Below, piece after piece: positions 43,632-52,470 of a stretch of DNA of 64,000 nucleotides. The DNA is from Bryobacter sp. (GTDB lineage Bacteria; Acidobacteriota; Terriglobia; Bryobacterales; Bryobacteraceae). Location of the stretch: positions 1 through 64,000 of the forward strand of contig JALHNI010000021.1 of the NCBI GenBank assembly GCA_022843605.1, written 5' to 3'. Every line of letters starts with the position of its first letter. Positions within the stretch are counted from its first letter, which is position 1. The notes beneath the pieces are model-generated. The model did not search any database, was not told the DNA's origin, and worked only from the letters and a program-made list of their open reading frames with translations. Position numbers and translations under genes: made by a program.

Positions 43632-45023
43632 TTACTGCGCGGGCGGCGGATTCGTCACCGGCAGATACAGCGTCGGCTGCCGTAGCGGCCGGCCGTCGAC
43701 TTCGATTACGACCGGAGGGTCGCCGCGGACGAGGTTCGGGGGAACGATCACGTTGAACTGATAGAGTCCTAGCGATCCGGGAACGAGGCCAGCAAAGGTA
43801 ACGGTGGCGTCAAAGCCGCCGATCCTAAACTTGACTGGCGCGATCAATCGCGGTGGCGTAGACGTGCCGGAGACCACCTGGCCCGCTACCGGAGTGTCGC
43901 CTTCCACCTTGCCGAAGCCCACGCCATAGAACAGCAGCGTCTCACCCGGAATCGCATCAGTGAACGGAAGCCCCGGCACCACGCTATTGATCAATGCCCC
44001 CGTCGACGGACGCACCGCCGTGACAAACTGGGCGTCCCTGTACTTAAAAGCGGGCGGCGCATAGATTCCCGGCGCCAGCGGCTGAATGTCCAACATCATC
44101 GGCTGACTCGCCTGTCCTTTGGCCGTCACCACGACGGGCAAAGTCCCGCCCGTAGGCACGTCCGCCGGCACCTGGACATTCAACTGACCCGGGCTCACAT
44201 ACCGCACAAAAGCAGCTTGGCCGCCAATGGTCACGCTCACCTCTTCCAGCGTCGTCGGTGCACGACCTTCGGTAAAGTCGCCACCCGCCCACTCCCGCGT
44301 TTTGTCGCCAAAGTTCGAGCCGTAGATCTCAAGCCAGGATCCGGGCGCCGCCGCCGGGAAGCCGCCAAATCCACTCACCGTCACCGCGCCGCCCTCGTTG
44401 ATCGTGGGCAGCGTGGCAGCCGCTTCCGCCAAACTCACCGAGGTGACCACAATGAAGTTCGAAGCTGTTGGAGTTCCAGAGCTGTAGTTTTGCAGAGGAA
44501 GCTCTTCGAAACCAGATCCCAGGTTGTAGCGAGGAACGGCGGCCATCCGGTCCAGGATGGCGAGACCGGCCGAGTTGATGATCCGCCCAAACACCGCATA
44601 TCCCCCACCATTCGTCGCTCCCAGCGTGGTGGTGTTGTTCGTCACGTTGAAGAACCACTGGTTCGTCGCGCTGTTGGGATTTTGGGTGCGCGCCATCGCC
44701 AACGTACCGCGCGAATTCACTTCACGGTATTCGAGCCGTACGTCTGATCGCGTCGGAATCGGTCGTAGCGAAGTATTGAAGCCGCCACCCTGGATGATTG
44801 AAGGCGCCGAACCGCCAAATGAGGCCGCCCGGTGAATCACCGTATTGCTGAAGTCCCCAGCCTGTACATACAGCAAAAAATTCTCGACCGTTCGGGGCGC
44901 CGAACTCCGCAGCAGTTGCACGTCGATGTCGCCCAGATTGGTCTTGAACCGGACAATCTCCTGCGCGGACAACGTGCCGACGAGGCACAACATTACTCCC
45001 AGGCTAACCGTAAGACGCTTCAT
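43632..45023 (-). CDS. Exported cyclophilin-type peptidyl-prolyl isomerase fused to TIG-like C-terminal domains
   Basis: 463 residues with a signal peptide (RLTVSLGVMLCLVGTLSAQ). The first ~190 residues are a cyclophilin domain (IVRFKTNLGDIDVQLLRSSA, PRTVENFLLYVQAGDFSNTV, IIQGGGFN, TLAMARTQNPNSATNQWFFN). The rest carries two Ig-like TIG-type units (WLEIYGSNFGDKTREWAGGD, VTIGGQAAFVRYVSPGQLNV, LLFYGVGFGKVEGDTPVAG, YQFNVIVPPNL), matching the Solibacter-type C-terminal domain found on many exported proteins of that group. The isomerase likely folds exported proteins; the tail may anchor or sort the protein. Confidence 0.85.
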   Translation of the reverse strand: MKRLTVSLGVMLCLVGTLSAQEIVRFKTNLGDIDVQLLRSSAPRTVENFLLYVQAGDFSNTVIHRAASFGGSAPSIIQGGGFNTSLRPIPTRSDVRLEYREVNSRGTLAMARTQNPNSATNQWFFNVTNNTTTLGATNGGGYAVFGRIINSAGLAILDRMAAVPRYNLGSGFEELPLQNYSSGTPTASNFIVVTSVSLAEAAATLPTINEGGAVTVSGFGGFPAAAPGSWLEIYGSNFGDKTREWAGGDFTEGRAPTTLEEVSVTIGGQAAFVRYVSPGQLNVQVPADVPTGGTLPVVVTAKGQASQPMMLDIQPLAPGIYAPPAFKYRDAQFVTAVRPSTGALINSVVPGLPFTDAIPGETLLFYGVGFGKVEGDTPVAGQVVSGTSTPPRLIAPVKFRIGGFDATVTFAGLVPGSLGLYQFNVIVPPNLVRGDPPVVIEVDGRPLRQPTLYLPVTNPPPAQ

Positions 45024-45052
45024 GATATTTCCCTAATGTACCCCAGCCAACT

Positions 45053-45856
45053 TTACTTTTGGCGGATCGAGAGGCCCATCCGTCGAGCTTTTACAAATCT
45101 CGACTCAAGGTCCCCACGCTCCAGTTCGTCCCGCACGGCGTCCAATGTCGCGGCAAAATCGGCCAACGCCCCGGCAATCGCCGGACGGTTCGTCGCCAGA
45201 ATGTCCCGCCACAAGTCGTGCGAACTCAGCGCCAACCGGGTCATGCTTTCTAAACCCGGCCCGGCGACAGAAGTTGTCACCCGGCCCTCCAGCATGCTCG
45301 CCAGAGCCGTCGACAGTAACTGCGGTAAATGCGAGCTCAACGCCACCTGCCCGTCGTGCTCCTCCGGCGAAAGACGCACCACCCGCGCCCCTATCCGCTC
45401 GAGCCAACCGACAAACTCCGGCCCCGGATCCCCCGTCAGAATCCACGATCGCCCCGCGAACAACCCCGCCTCGGCCGACTCCACACCCTGGCTCTCTTTG
45501 CCCGCCATCGGATGACCGCCCACAAAGCGTGGCAGCCCCGCCGCGCGTTCCCCAATCAGACGCTTCGTGCTCCCCGCGTCCGTCACCAACGCCCCCGCCT
45601 TCAACAGCGGCTCCAACCGGTCAATCGTCTCCAGAATCGCCGCAATCGGCTGCGACAGAAAAACGACATCGGCCCGCGGCACCATCTCTTCCAGCGTTCC
45701 GCCTTCGTCGATCGCTCCCGCCGCCAATGCCTTCTCAAGCGTCGCCGGTCGGCTGACGCCCAGCAGACGGCCGGTAAACCCGGCCGCCCGCAGCGCCAAT
45801 CCGAACGAGCCGCCAATCAGCCCAACGCCGACAATGGCGACGCTCTCGATGGCCAA
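45053..45856 (-). CDS. tyrA: Prephenate dehydrogenase
   Basis: 267 residues. The Rossmann motif is VAIVGVGLIGGSFGLALRA, followed by VVFLSQPIAAILETIDRL, GALVTDAGSTKRLI and FVGGHPMAGKESQGVESA, the substrate-binding region with His and the Gly-rich turn. It oxidatively decarboxylates prephenate to hydroxyphenylpyruvate for tyrosine synthesis in the cytoplasm. No ACT domain follows. It is the last gene of the aromatic operon, 3 bases after the DAHP synthase gene. Confidence 0.92.
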   Translation of the reverse strand: MAIESVAIVGVGLIGGSFGLALRAAGFTGRLLGVSRPATLEKALAAGAIDEGGTLEEMVPRADVVFLSQPIAAILETIDRLEPLLKAGALVTDAGSTKRLIGERAAGLPRFVGGHPMAGKESQGVESAEAGLFAGRSWILTGDPGPEFVGWLERIGARVVRLSPEEHDGQVALSSHLPQLLSTALASMLEGRVTTSVAGPGLESMTRLALSSHDLWRDILATNRPAIAGALADFAATLDAVRDELERGDLESRFVKARRMGLSIRQK

Positions 45857-45859
45857 CGC

Positions 45860-46873
45860 CTAAATACTCCGCCCGACCGCCGCCGCAATCAGCTTCAGCT
45901 TGTCCATCATGTCCTTGAACTGCTCCGGCTTCAGCGTCTGTGCGCCGTCGCTCGCCGCGCGATCCGGATCATGATGCACCTCGACAAGAATACCGTCCGC
46001 ACCCGCCGCTACTGACGCCAGCGCCATCGGTAGCACCAGGCTGCGCTTGCCCACACCGTGCGACGGATCCGCCACCACCGGCAAGTGCGACAGGCTCTTC
46101 AACACCGGGATTGCCGAGATGTCCATCGTGTTCCGCGTGAACGTCTCGAACGTCCGGATGCCGCGCTCGCACAGAATCACTTCCTGGTTGCCGCCCGCCA
46201 TCACATACTCCGCCGACAACAGCACTTCTTCAATCGTCGCCGCGATGCCACGCTTCAGCAGCACCGGCTTGTTGATGCGTCCCAGATCCTTCAGCAAATT
46301 GAAGTTCTGCATGTTGCGCGCGCCGATCTGCAAAATGTCGACGTACTTTATCATCAGCGGAATCTGCGATGCGTCCATCACTTCGCTGATCACGATCAGC
46401 CCGTACTTGTCGGCCGCCGCCCGCATGATCTGCAAGCCTTCTTCGCCCATGCCCTGGAAGCTGTACGGCGAGCTGCGCGGCTTGAATGCCCCGCCCCGCA
46501 ACACCTTGCCGCCCGCCTCTGCCACGATCTTCGCCGCCAACTCAATTTGAGCCGGGCTCTCGACGCTGCAAGGACCGCCCATCGCGATCACTTCCTTGCC
46601 GCCGATCTCCACATTGCCCGCCTTGATCACGGTACCTTCCGGCCGGAACGCCCGCGCCGCCAGCTTGTACGGCGACACAATCAGGTGACATTCCTTCACC
46701 CCGGCCATCACCTCAAATTCGCTCGGCTCCAAACCGTCCGCCGGACCCACGCCCGCCAGCACCGTATGCACCACGCCATCCACCCGGTTCACCTTGAACT
46801 TCAGGGCTTCCAGCTTCTGAATCACTTCGCTTACCTGGGCATCGGACGCCCCTTGGTTCATCACCACTAACAT
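45860..46873 (-). CDS. aroF: 3-deoxy-7-phosphoheptulonate synthase (AroF type with N-terminal regulatory domain)
   Basis: 337 residues. The N-terminal ~70 are the ferredoxin-like regulatory domain of this class (LVVMNQGASDAQVSEVIQKL, FKVNRVDGVVHTVLAG). The catalytic barrel has AMGGPCSVESPAQIELAAKI, GGAFKPRSSPYSFQGMGEEG, VISEVMDASQIPLMIKYVDI, QIGARNMQNFNLLKDLG and VVADPSHGVGKRSLVLPMAL. It makes DAHP from PEP and erythrose 4-phosphate, the first shikimate step, and the N-domain suggests feedback control by an aromatic product. It lies 3 bases after the chorismate mutase gene. Confidence 0.95.
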   Translation of the reverse strand: MLVVMNQGASDAQVSEVIQKLEALKFKVNRVDGVVHTVLAGVGPADGLEPSEFEVMAGVKECHLIVSPYKLAARAFRPEGTVIKAGNVEIGGKEVIAMGGPCSVESPAQIELAAKIVAEAGGKVLRGGAFKPRSSPYSFQGMGEEGLQIMRAAADKYGLIVISEVMDASQIPLMIKYVDILQIGARNMQNFNLLKDLGRINKPVLLKRGIAATIEEVLLSAEYVMAGGNQEVILCERGIRTFETFTRNTMDISAIPVLKSLSHLPVVADPSHGVGKRSLVLPMALASVAAGADGILVEVHHDPDRAASDGAQTLKPEQFKDMMDKLKLIAAAVGRSI

Positions 46874-46876
46874 TGC

Positions 46877-47185
46877 TTACTCGTTTCCTTTCGCCACTTG
46901 AGCGGCGCGCGTTTCCTGGATGCGGCGCATCTCGAGCATAATTGCCCGGTAGATCACCGCCACTGACAAATTCGTTAAGGGGCCGCCATTGCGAGCCACC
47001 ATGTTATCCACCACCGCCGTCTCCCGCGATAGTTCCACCACCGGCAATCCGGCTGACCGCTTCACATCGCCAATCTCCTCGGCGATCTTCGCGCGCTGGT
47101 TCAGCAGCGCCAGAATCCGGCCGTCAAGCTCATCGATCTGGCCCCGATACTTGCCCAGTTCCGCCCGGGCTTCTGCCTCCGTCAT
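46877..47185 (-). CDS. Chorismate mutase (AroQ class)
   Basis: 102 residues, the usual length of a stand-alone AroQ domain. It has ELGKYRGQIDELDGRILALL and NQRAKIAEEIGDVKRSAGLP, with the two Arg and one Lys that bind the substrate carboxylates, and AVIYRAIMLEMRRIQE in the last helix. It converts chorismate to prephenate for Phe and Tyr. Its start overlaps the trpA stop (ATGA), and it precedes the DAHP synthase by 3 bases; pairing with a DAHP synthase of this class is known to allow mutual control. Confidence 0.9.
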   Translation of the reverse strand: MTEAEARAELGKYRGQIDELDGRILALLNQRAKIAEEIGDVKRSAGLPVVELSRETAVVDNMVARNGGPLTNLSVAVIYRAIMLEMRRIQETRAAQVAKGNE

Positions 47186-47976
47186 TGCATTCCTTCCTTC
47201 AAACTCCGCGTGAACGCCTCCAGGCGCTCCTCCAGCCCTCCCTCGGCTCCACCTTGTTCAATCTGCCGTACGAGGGCGCTGCCCACCACCACGGCATCGG
47301 CCAAAGTAGCGGCTTCGCCCGCTTGCGACGGAGTCGAAATGCCGAAGCCCAACGCCAGCGGCAAGCTGGTGAGCTGACGCATCCGTTCGACGAGCGGCGC
47401 CGCGGACCCGGACAGCGAATCCCGCTCCCCCGTCACACCGGCACGCGAAACCAAGTATACGAATCCCGTCGAGTACTTCGCTACTAGCTCCAACCGCCGG
47501 TCCGACGAAGTCGGCGCCGCCAGAAACACCGTATCCAGGTCGTTGCTCCGCAAGGCCTCCAAGTGCCGGTCCGCTTCTTCGACACTCAAGTCGGTCAGCA
47601 ACATGCCGTCGATCCCCGAAGCTTTCGCGTCCTTCGCCAACTGCGGCAACCCGTACTTCAGCACTGGATTCAAATACGTGAACAGCACCAGCGGCACATC
47701 CGAATGCGTCCGGATCTCGGCCGCCATCGCCAGCACCTTCTTCATCGTCGTCCCCGCCGCCAACGCCCGCTCCGTGCCTCGCTGGATCGTCGGCCCATCC
47801 GCAATCGGGTCAGAAAACGGCACTCCCAATTCGATAATGTCCGCGCCGCCGCGCTCCAACGCCAGCACCAGTTCCACCGTGCGATCCGGATGCGGATCCC
47901 CGGCCGTTATGTAGGCGACAAGGCCTTTGCGCTTCTGTTGGCGCAGATCGTTAAGCCGGGCGGTAATTGAGGTCAT
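47182..47976 (-). CDS. trpA: Tryptophan synthase alpha chain
   Basis: 264 residues. The catalytic residues are visible: Glu in [20 protein letters not shown] and Asp in [19 protein letters not shown]. Other family blocks are [37 protein letters not shown] and [18 protein letters not shown], with the phosphate site. It cleaves indole-3-glycerol phosphate and passes indole to TrpB. The start overlaps trpB by 26 bases and the stop overlaps the chorismate mutase gene by 4. Confidence 0.97.
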   Translation of the reverse strand: MTSITARLNDLRQQKRKGLVAYITAGDPHPDRTVELVLALERGGADIIELGVPFSDPIADGPTIQRGTERALAAGTTMKKVLAMAAEIRTHSDVPLVLFTYLNPVLKYGLPQLAKDAKASGIDGMLLTDLSVEEADRHLEALRSNDLDTVFLAAPTSSDRRLELVAKYSTGFVYLVSRAGVTGERDSLSGSAAPLVERMRQLTSLPLALGFGISTPSQAGEAATLADAVVVGSALVRQIEQGGAEGGLEERLEAFTRSLKEGMQ

Positions 47977-49189
47977 GGGTTACGGTGTCACGGTCCAGTT
48001 CAGGTAAATTCTCACGGTAGATATCGATGTCTTTATCGCCGCGTCCAGACAAGTTAATCAGAAAAATCTGCCCCGCCGCCGACGGCGCGCGGTCCAAAGC
48101 CTCAGCCACCGCGTGCGCGCTCTCCAGCGCCGGAATCAGTCCCTCCGTCCGCGAGATCTCCACCGCCGCCTTCAGCGCACGCTCATCCGTGCAGCTCACA
48201 TATTCCGCCCGGCCCTCATCATGCAGAAACGCATGCTCCGGCCCGATCATCGCGTAGTCCAGTCCCGCCGACACCGAATGCGTCAACGACACCTGCCCGT
48301 CATCGTTCTGCAGCAACACGCTGTAGCAGCCGTGCAGCACCCCTGGCGATCCGCCCGTTGAGTACCGCGCCGCGTGCTCGCCCAAAGCGCTGCTCCTCCC
48401 GCCAGCTTCCACGCCCACCAGCTTCACCGGATCCTGCAGGAACGCATGGAACATCCCGATCGCGTTCGACCCGCCACCCACACAGGCAAAGATCTGGTCC
48501 GGCAGCCGTCCCGCCATCGTCAAAATCTGCTCCCGCGCCTCCACGCCAATCACCCGGTGAAAGTCCCGCACCATCATCGGGTAAGGATGCGCCCCCAGCG
48601 CTGAACCCAGCACATAGAACGTATCCTCAATGTTCGTTACCCAATCCCGCATCGCCTCGCTGATCGCGTCCTTCAGCGTGCGGCTGCCGTTCGTCACGCC
48701 CACCACTTTCGCGCCCAGCATCCGCATCCGGAAAACATTCAGCCGCTGCCGCCGCATGTCTTCCTCGCCCATGTACACCACGCAGTCGAGCCCCAACAGC
48801 GCGCACGCCGTCGCCGTCGCCACCCCGTGCTGACCCGCCCCCGTCTCAGCGATCACCCGCTGCTTGCCCATCCGCTTCGCCAGCAACCCCTGGCCCAATG
48901 CGTTGTTGATCTTGTGCGCGCCCGTATGCAGCAGATCCTCACGTTTGAAGTAGATCTGCGCCCCACCCAACTTCTCCGACAATCGCCGGGCATGGTACAG
49001 CGGCGTCGGACGTCCGGCGTAATCCTTCAACAGACGGTCGAGTTCGGCTTGAAAAGCCGGATCCTGCCGCGCCGAAAGATAAGCCTTTTCCAGCTCATCC
49101 AGCGGCGACATCAAGATCTCCGGCACAAACCGCCCGCCGTAAGGCCCGAAATGACCCGATGCGTCGGGCTGCGTCTCTAGCGATGTCAT
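47951..49189 (-). CDS. trpB: Tryptophan synthase beta chain
   Basis: 412 residues from the ATG at 49189, which forms a 4-base overlap with the trpF stop; the longer frame to 49291 adds no family sequence. The PLP lysine is in [15 protein letters not shown], the phosphate-binding loop in [16 protein letters not shown], and [20 protein letters not shown] is the usual start. It condenses indole and serine to tryptophan with PLP in the cytoplasm, as an alpha2beta2 complex with TrpA. Confidence 0.97.
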   Translation of the reverse strand: MTSLETQPDASGHFGPYGGRFVPEILMSPLDELEKAYLSARQDPAFQAELDRLLKDYAGRPTPLYHARRLSEKLGGAQIYFKREDLLHTGAHKINNALGQGLLAKRMGKQRVIAETGAGQHGVATATACALLGLDCVVYMGEEDMRRQRLNVFRMRMLGAKVVGVTNGSRTLKDAISEAMRDWVTNIEDTFYVLGSALGAHPYPMMVRDFHRVIGVEAREQILTMAGRLPDQIFACVGGGSNAIGMFHAFLQDPVKLVGVEAGGRSSALGEHAARYSTGGSPGVLHGCYSVLLQNDDGQVSLTHSVSAGLDYAMIGPEHAFLHDEGRAEYVSCTDERALKAAVEISRTEGLIPALESAHAVAEALDRAPSAAGQIFLINLSGRGDKDIDIYRENLPELDRDTVTHDLNYRPA

Positions 49190-49806
49190 ACGCCAAACTC
49201 CTTGCGAGCCGCGCGAATAAACGCGGCCATCTTCTCGTGATCCTTCAACCCCGGTGCGCTCTCCAGCCTCGAACAGGCATCCACGCCCCACGGCCGCGCC
49301 GTCCGGATCGCCTCGGCGACGTTCGTCTCATCTAAGCCGCCCGCCAGAATAATCCGCCCCGGCAGTCCCTGCGCCCGGCTCCAATCATATGTCTTGCCGG
49401 TCCCGCCAGGCATCCCCGCCAGCGCCCCGACAGCCAGCGGTGGCGCGTCCACCAGCACGGCTTCCGCCCGGTTCTCCTCGATCGCCGCCGCATCGTCAAT
49501 CGACAACGCCGGCCACGTCCGGAAATCCCCCGGCCCGATGCCCATGTGCACCTGCACCACGTCCAGCTTCAGGCTCTCCGCAATGTCCCGCACCACGTCC
49601 GGATGCTGGTCCACAAACACGCCCACTTTCGTGAAGTTCCCGTTGAACCCCGCAATCCAATCCCGTTCTTCTACATCGATATAGCGCGGACTCTTCACGT
49701 AAAAGTTAAACCCCAATGCATTCGCGCCCGCATCCACCGCCGCCTGCGCGTCGCGCAAATTCGTCACGCCGCAAACCTTCACCAATGCTTCAGGTAACTG
49801 CTTCAT
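49186..49806 (-). CDS. trpF: Phosphoribosylanthranilate isomerase
   Basis: 206 residues. It begins [20 protein letters not shown], with the catalytic Cys in KVCGVT, and continues [67 protein letters not shown] and [18 protein letters not shown]. Near the end is [11 protein letters not shown], where most members have GVDVSSGVE. It does the third step from anthranilate to tryptophan. It overlaps trpC and trpB by 4 bases each. Confidence 0.93.
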   Translation of the reverse strand: MKQLPEALVKVCGVTNLRDAQAAVDAGANALGFNFYVKSPRYIDVEERDWIAGFNGNFTKVGVFVDQHPDVVRDIAESLKLDVVQVHMGIGPGDFRTWPALSIDDAAAIEENRAEAVLVDAPPLAVGALAGMPGGTGKTYDWSRAQGLPGRIILAGGLDETNVAEAIRTARPWGVDACSRLESAPGLKDHEKMAAFIRAARKEFGV

Positions 49807-50603
49807 CCCCGCAGCGCGCGCAGCGCCTCCGCCGGGTCGCCCGACTTCATCAACGCCTCGCCCACCAGAAACGCGTGGTACCCCGCATCCGCCAACCGCC
49901 GCACATCGTGCGCCGTAAAGATCCCGCTCTCGGCTACCCGCGTCGCCCCCGAAGGAATCGCGTCCGCAAGGTCCAGCGACAAACTCAGCCGCACGTCAAA
50001 GGTGTGCAGATCCCGGTTATTCACCCCAATGATCCGCGCCCCCGAGTCGATCGTCGCCTGCAGCTCTTCCGCCGTATGCACTTCCACCAGCGCCGCCAAC
50101 CCCAAGCTCTCGGCCAGTTCCCGCAAGCTCCGCATCTCGGTCGAATCCAAAATCGCCGCGATCAGCAAGATAGCATCCGCTCCGTGCGCGGCCGCTTCCA
50201 CAATGTGCAGCGGATCGATCGTGAAGTCCTTCCGCAATACCGGCAACTCACAAGCCACCCGCGCCACCTCAAGGTCCGCGAGACTGCCTTGAAAGAACTC
50301 CTCATCCGTCAATACGGACATCGCCGCGGCCCCACCCGCTGCATATTGTTTTGCCGTCCGCACCGGATTGAAGTCCGCCGACAGCAATCCCCGCGACGGC
50401 GACGCCTTCTTCACCTCGGCAATAATCGCCGGCGGCGACGCCCGCAGCGCCCCCGCAAAGTCCCGATGCTCGCCCACATTGTCCGCCGCCAGTTTCTCCA
50501 GCACCGCCGCCCGCGTCCGCAACGCTGGCAAAGCCGCCTGCTTCACAGAAACAATTCGAGCCAGGATATCGGGCACACGAGCGCTAAGAGGCGTGGAAGT
50601 CAC
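49803..50603 (-). CDS. trpC: Indole-3-glycerol phosphate synthase
   Basis: 266 residues. Diagnostic blocks are AIIAEVKKASPSRGLLSADF, AAAMSVLTDEEFFQGSLADL, LPVLRKDFTIDPLHIVEAAA, LVEVHTAEELQATIDSGARI, GVNNRDLHTFDVRL and VAESGIFTAHDVRRLADAGY. It closes the indole ring in the tryptophan pathway in the cytoplasm. It heads the seven-gene aromatic operon; trpE, trpG and trpD are not present in this window. It is divergent from the C45-like gene with a 44-base gap. Confidence 0.96.
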   Translation of the reverse strand: MTSTPLSARVPDILARIVSVKQAALPALRTRAAVLEKLAADNVGEHRDFAGALRASPPAIIAEVKKASPSRGLLSADFNPVRTAKQYAAGGAAAMSVLTDEEFFQGSLADLEVARVACELPVLRKDFTIDPLHIVEAAAHGADAILLIAAILDSTEMRSLRELAESLGLAALVEVHTAEELQATIDSGARIIGVNNRDLHTFDVRLSLSLDLADAIPSGATRVAESGIFTAHDVRRLADAGYHAFLVGEALMKSGDPAEALRALRG

Positions 50604-50647
50604 GGATACCTTTGATTTTATCAGTCCCTCACGCCTAGAATGACGTC

Positions 50648-52051
50648 ATGCGCGTACTCGCCCTCACTTTGGTCGCGATTTCCACGCTCGCCGCCACCAA
50701 AGCCAAGCTCGACCCGCCCAAACGCGCCGAAAAAAACGGCTGGATCGTCGTCCGCCTCTCCGGCTCCCCCACCGAACTCGGCCGCCAACACGGCCTACTC
50801 CTCGCCCCCGAAATCGCCGACTCCTACCGCGTCGTCAAAGCCATGCTCGAACACGACAGCGGCCACCCCTGGCCCTTCTTCCGCAAGGCCGCCGAAGAAG
50901 TCCTCTGGCCCCGCGTCCCCGCCGAATACCGCCAGGAACTCCAAGGCATGCTCCAAAGCCTCCAAGCCTCCGGCCTCCAAATCGACCTCTGGGACCTCGT
51001 CGCCTACAACGCCTGGCTCGAACTCACCCCCTACTACGTCTCCTATTACAACGACCGCAATAAAGTCGCCGGCCTCACGCCGCCCCGCTCCGCCCCAGAA
51101 CACTGCTCCGCCTTCGTCGCCACCGGCTCCTACACCAAAGACGGCCGCCCCGTCATCGCCCACAACGCCTGGATCGACTTCGCCGTCGGCACCCGCTGGA
51201 ACGTCATCTTCGACGTCTCCCCCGCCTCCGGCCACCGCTTCCTCATGGACGGCCTCCCCGGCCTCATCCACTCCGCCGACGACTTCGGCATCAACTCGGC
51301 CGGCCTCACCATCACCGAAACCACCATCGCCCAGTTCTCCTCCGGCTTCGACCCCCTCGGCATCCCCGAATTCGTCCGCGCCCGCCACGCCCTCCAATAC
51401 GCCGACTCCATCGATACCTTCGCGCAAATCATGAAAGACGGCAACAACGGCGGCTACGCCAACAACTGGCTCATCGCCGACCGCAAAACCGGCGAAATCG
51501 CCTCCCTTGAGCTGGGCTTCAAACACACCGTCCTCCAGCGCACCAAAGACGGCTACTTCGCCGGCGCCAACTTCCCCGCCGACCCCAAAATCCTCGCCGA
51601 AGAAACCTCCTTCGACCCCCACGACTCCGGCTCCAGCGCCAACGCCCGCCGTACCCGCTGGGACCAGCTCATGGCCGCCAACAAAGGCCGCATCGACATC
51701 AACCTCGCCCGCCGCTTCCTCGCCGACTCCTACGACCCCATCGGCAAAAAGACCCAGCCCTCCGAACGGACCCTCTGCGGCCGCAACGATCTCTCCGACC
51801 GCGGCATGAAGCCCTGGCAAACCGAATTCGGCCCCGCCGGAGCCGTCCAGAACAAAGCCGCCGACGCCACCCTCATGGAGCAAATGTCCCTCTGGGCCGC
51901 CATCGGCCCCCAATGCGGCCCCACCTTCTCCGCCTCCCGCCACCTCAAACGCAACCCCAGCTTCGCCTGGCAAAAAGACCTCCTCAAGGACCTCGCCAAA
52001 CAACCATGGACCCTCTTTCGCTCCGCCTCCTCCCCGGCCACTACGCCATAG
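50648..52051 (+). CDS. Exported C45/phospholipase B-like Ntn hydrolase
   Basis: 467 residues with a signal peptide (RVLALTLVAISTLAAT). Early WIVVRLSGSPTELGRQHGLL and the central HCSAFVATGSYTKDGRPVIA match the C45 (acyl-CoA:6-APA acyltransferase) and phospholipase B-like Ntn folds, where the Cys in HCSAF would become the N-terminal nucleophile after self-cleavage. FGINSAGLTITETTI and YANNWLIADRKTGEIASLEL follow. It probably cleaves an amide or ester outside the cytoplasm. Codon use is extremely rich in C-ending codons; the end overlaps the ACT gene by 46 bases. Confidence 0.8.
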   Translation: MRVLALTLVAISTLAATKAKLDPPKRAEKNGWIVVRLSGSPTELGRQHGLLLAPEIADSYRVVKAMLEHDSGHPWPFFRKAAEEVLWPRVPAEYRQELQGMLQSLQASGLQIDLWDLVAYNAWLELTPYYVSYYNDRNKVAGLTPPRSAPEHCSAFVATGSYTKDGRPVIAHNAWIDFAVGTRWNVIFDVSPASGHRFLMDGLPGLIHSADDFGINSAGLTITETTIAQFSSGFDPLGIPEFVRARHALQYADSIDTFAQIMKDGNNGGYANNWLIADRKTGEIASLELGFKHTVLQRTKDGYFAGANFPADPKILAEETSFDPHDSGSSANARRTRWDQLMAANKGRIDINLARRFLADSYDPIGKKTQPSERTLCGRNDLSDRGMKPWQTEFGPAGAVQNKAADATLMEQMSLWAAIGPQCGPTFSASRHLKRNPSFAWQKDLLKDLAKQPWTLFRSASSPATTP

Positions 52052-52377
52052 CCCGCCCCAACTCCTGGCCCACCTGGCTCCCCACTGCAGGCTTCGTCTC
52101 CGTCACCCGCACCGCCCACGAATTCTCCATCGTCTGCGAACAACACCACATTCCCGAAGGAGTCCAAGCCGAACCCGGCTGGAGCCTCCTCGAACTCCAA
52201 GGCCCGTTCCCTTTCCACCTCACCGGCATCCTGGACTCGATCCTCCACCCCCTCGCCCAAGCCAAAATCCCCATCTTCGCCCTCTCCACCCACGACACCG
52301 ATTACGTCCTCGTCAAAACGAAGGACCTCCCCCAAACCCTCGCCACCCTAACCCACCAAGGCCACACCATCCTCTAA
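52006..52377 (+). CDS. ACT-domain protein
   Basis: 123 residues from the ATG at 52006, inside the C45-like gene's 3' end. Two ACT-like units can be traced: PLSLRLLPGHYAIARPN with HEFSIVCEQHHIPEGVQAEP, then WSLLELQGPFPFHLTGILDS with AKIPIFALSTHDTDYVLVKT. This is the double-ACT layout of small stand-alone ligand sensors (CASTOR-like). It likely binds an amino acid in the cytoplasm. It marks the end of the core-type sequence before the accessory patch. Confidence 0.75.
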   Translation: MDPLSLRLLPGHYAIARPNSWPTWLPTAGFVSVTRTAHEFSIVCEQHHIPEGVQAEPGWSLLELQGPFPFHLTGILDSILHPLAQAKIPIFALSTHDTDYVLVKTKDLPQTLATLTHQGHTIL

Positions 52378-52386
52378 CCAATACCA

Positions 52387-52454
52387 AGTGGGGCGGGCGC
52401 CCCCGCCCGTCAACCTTCCCCTTGAGCGATAGCCCGCATCTCTATCGCTCACAA
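52387..52454. repeat. Palindromic repeat, copy A
   Basis: About 68 bases almost identical to copy B at 53261-53328 (roughly nine of ten bases). It has a GC-rich hairpin (GGGGCGGGC...CCCGCCC type) and then a perfect 10-base inverted repeat TGAGCGATAG/CTATCGCTCA (52423-52432 and 52442-52451). Both copies are in the same orientation and flank the nuclease-like gene. Confidence 0.8.
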
Positions 52455-52470
52455 GCTGGAAGCGCAAGCC

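Noticed and set aside
50795-52003. 402-codon open frame on the reverse strand
   Set aside because: It is the mirror of the C45-like gene, whose C-ending codons remove stops on the other strand; the product is a Gly/Val/Glu/Asp-rich string without a fold or ribosome binding site.
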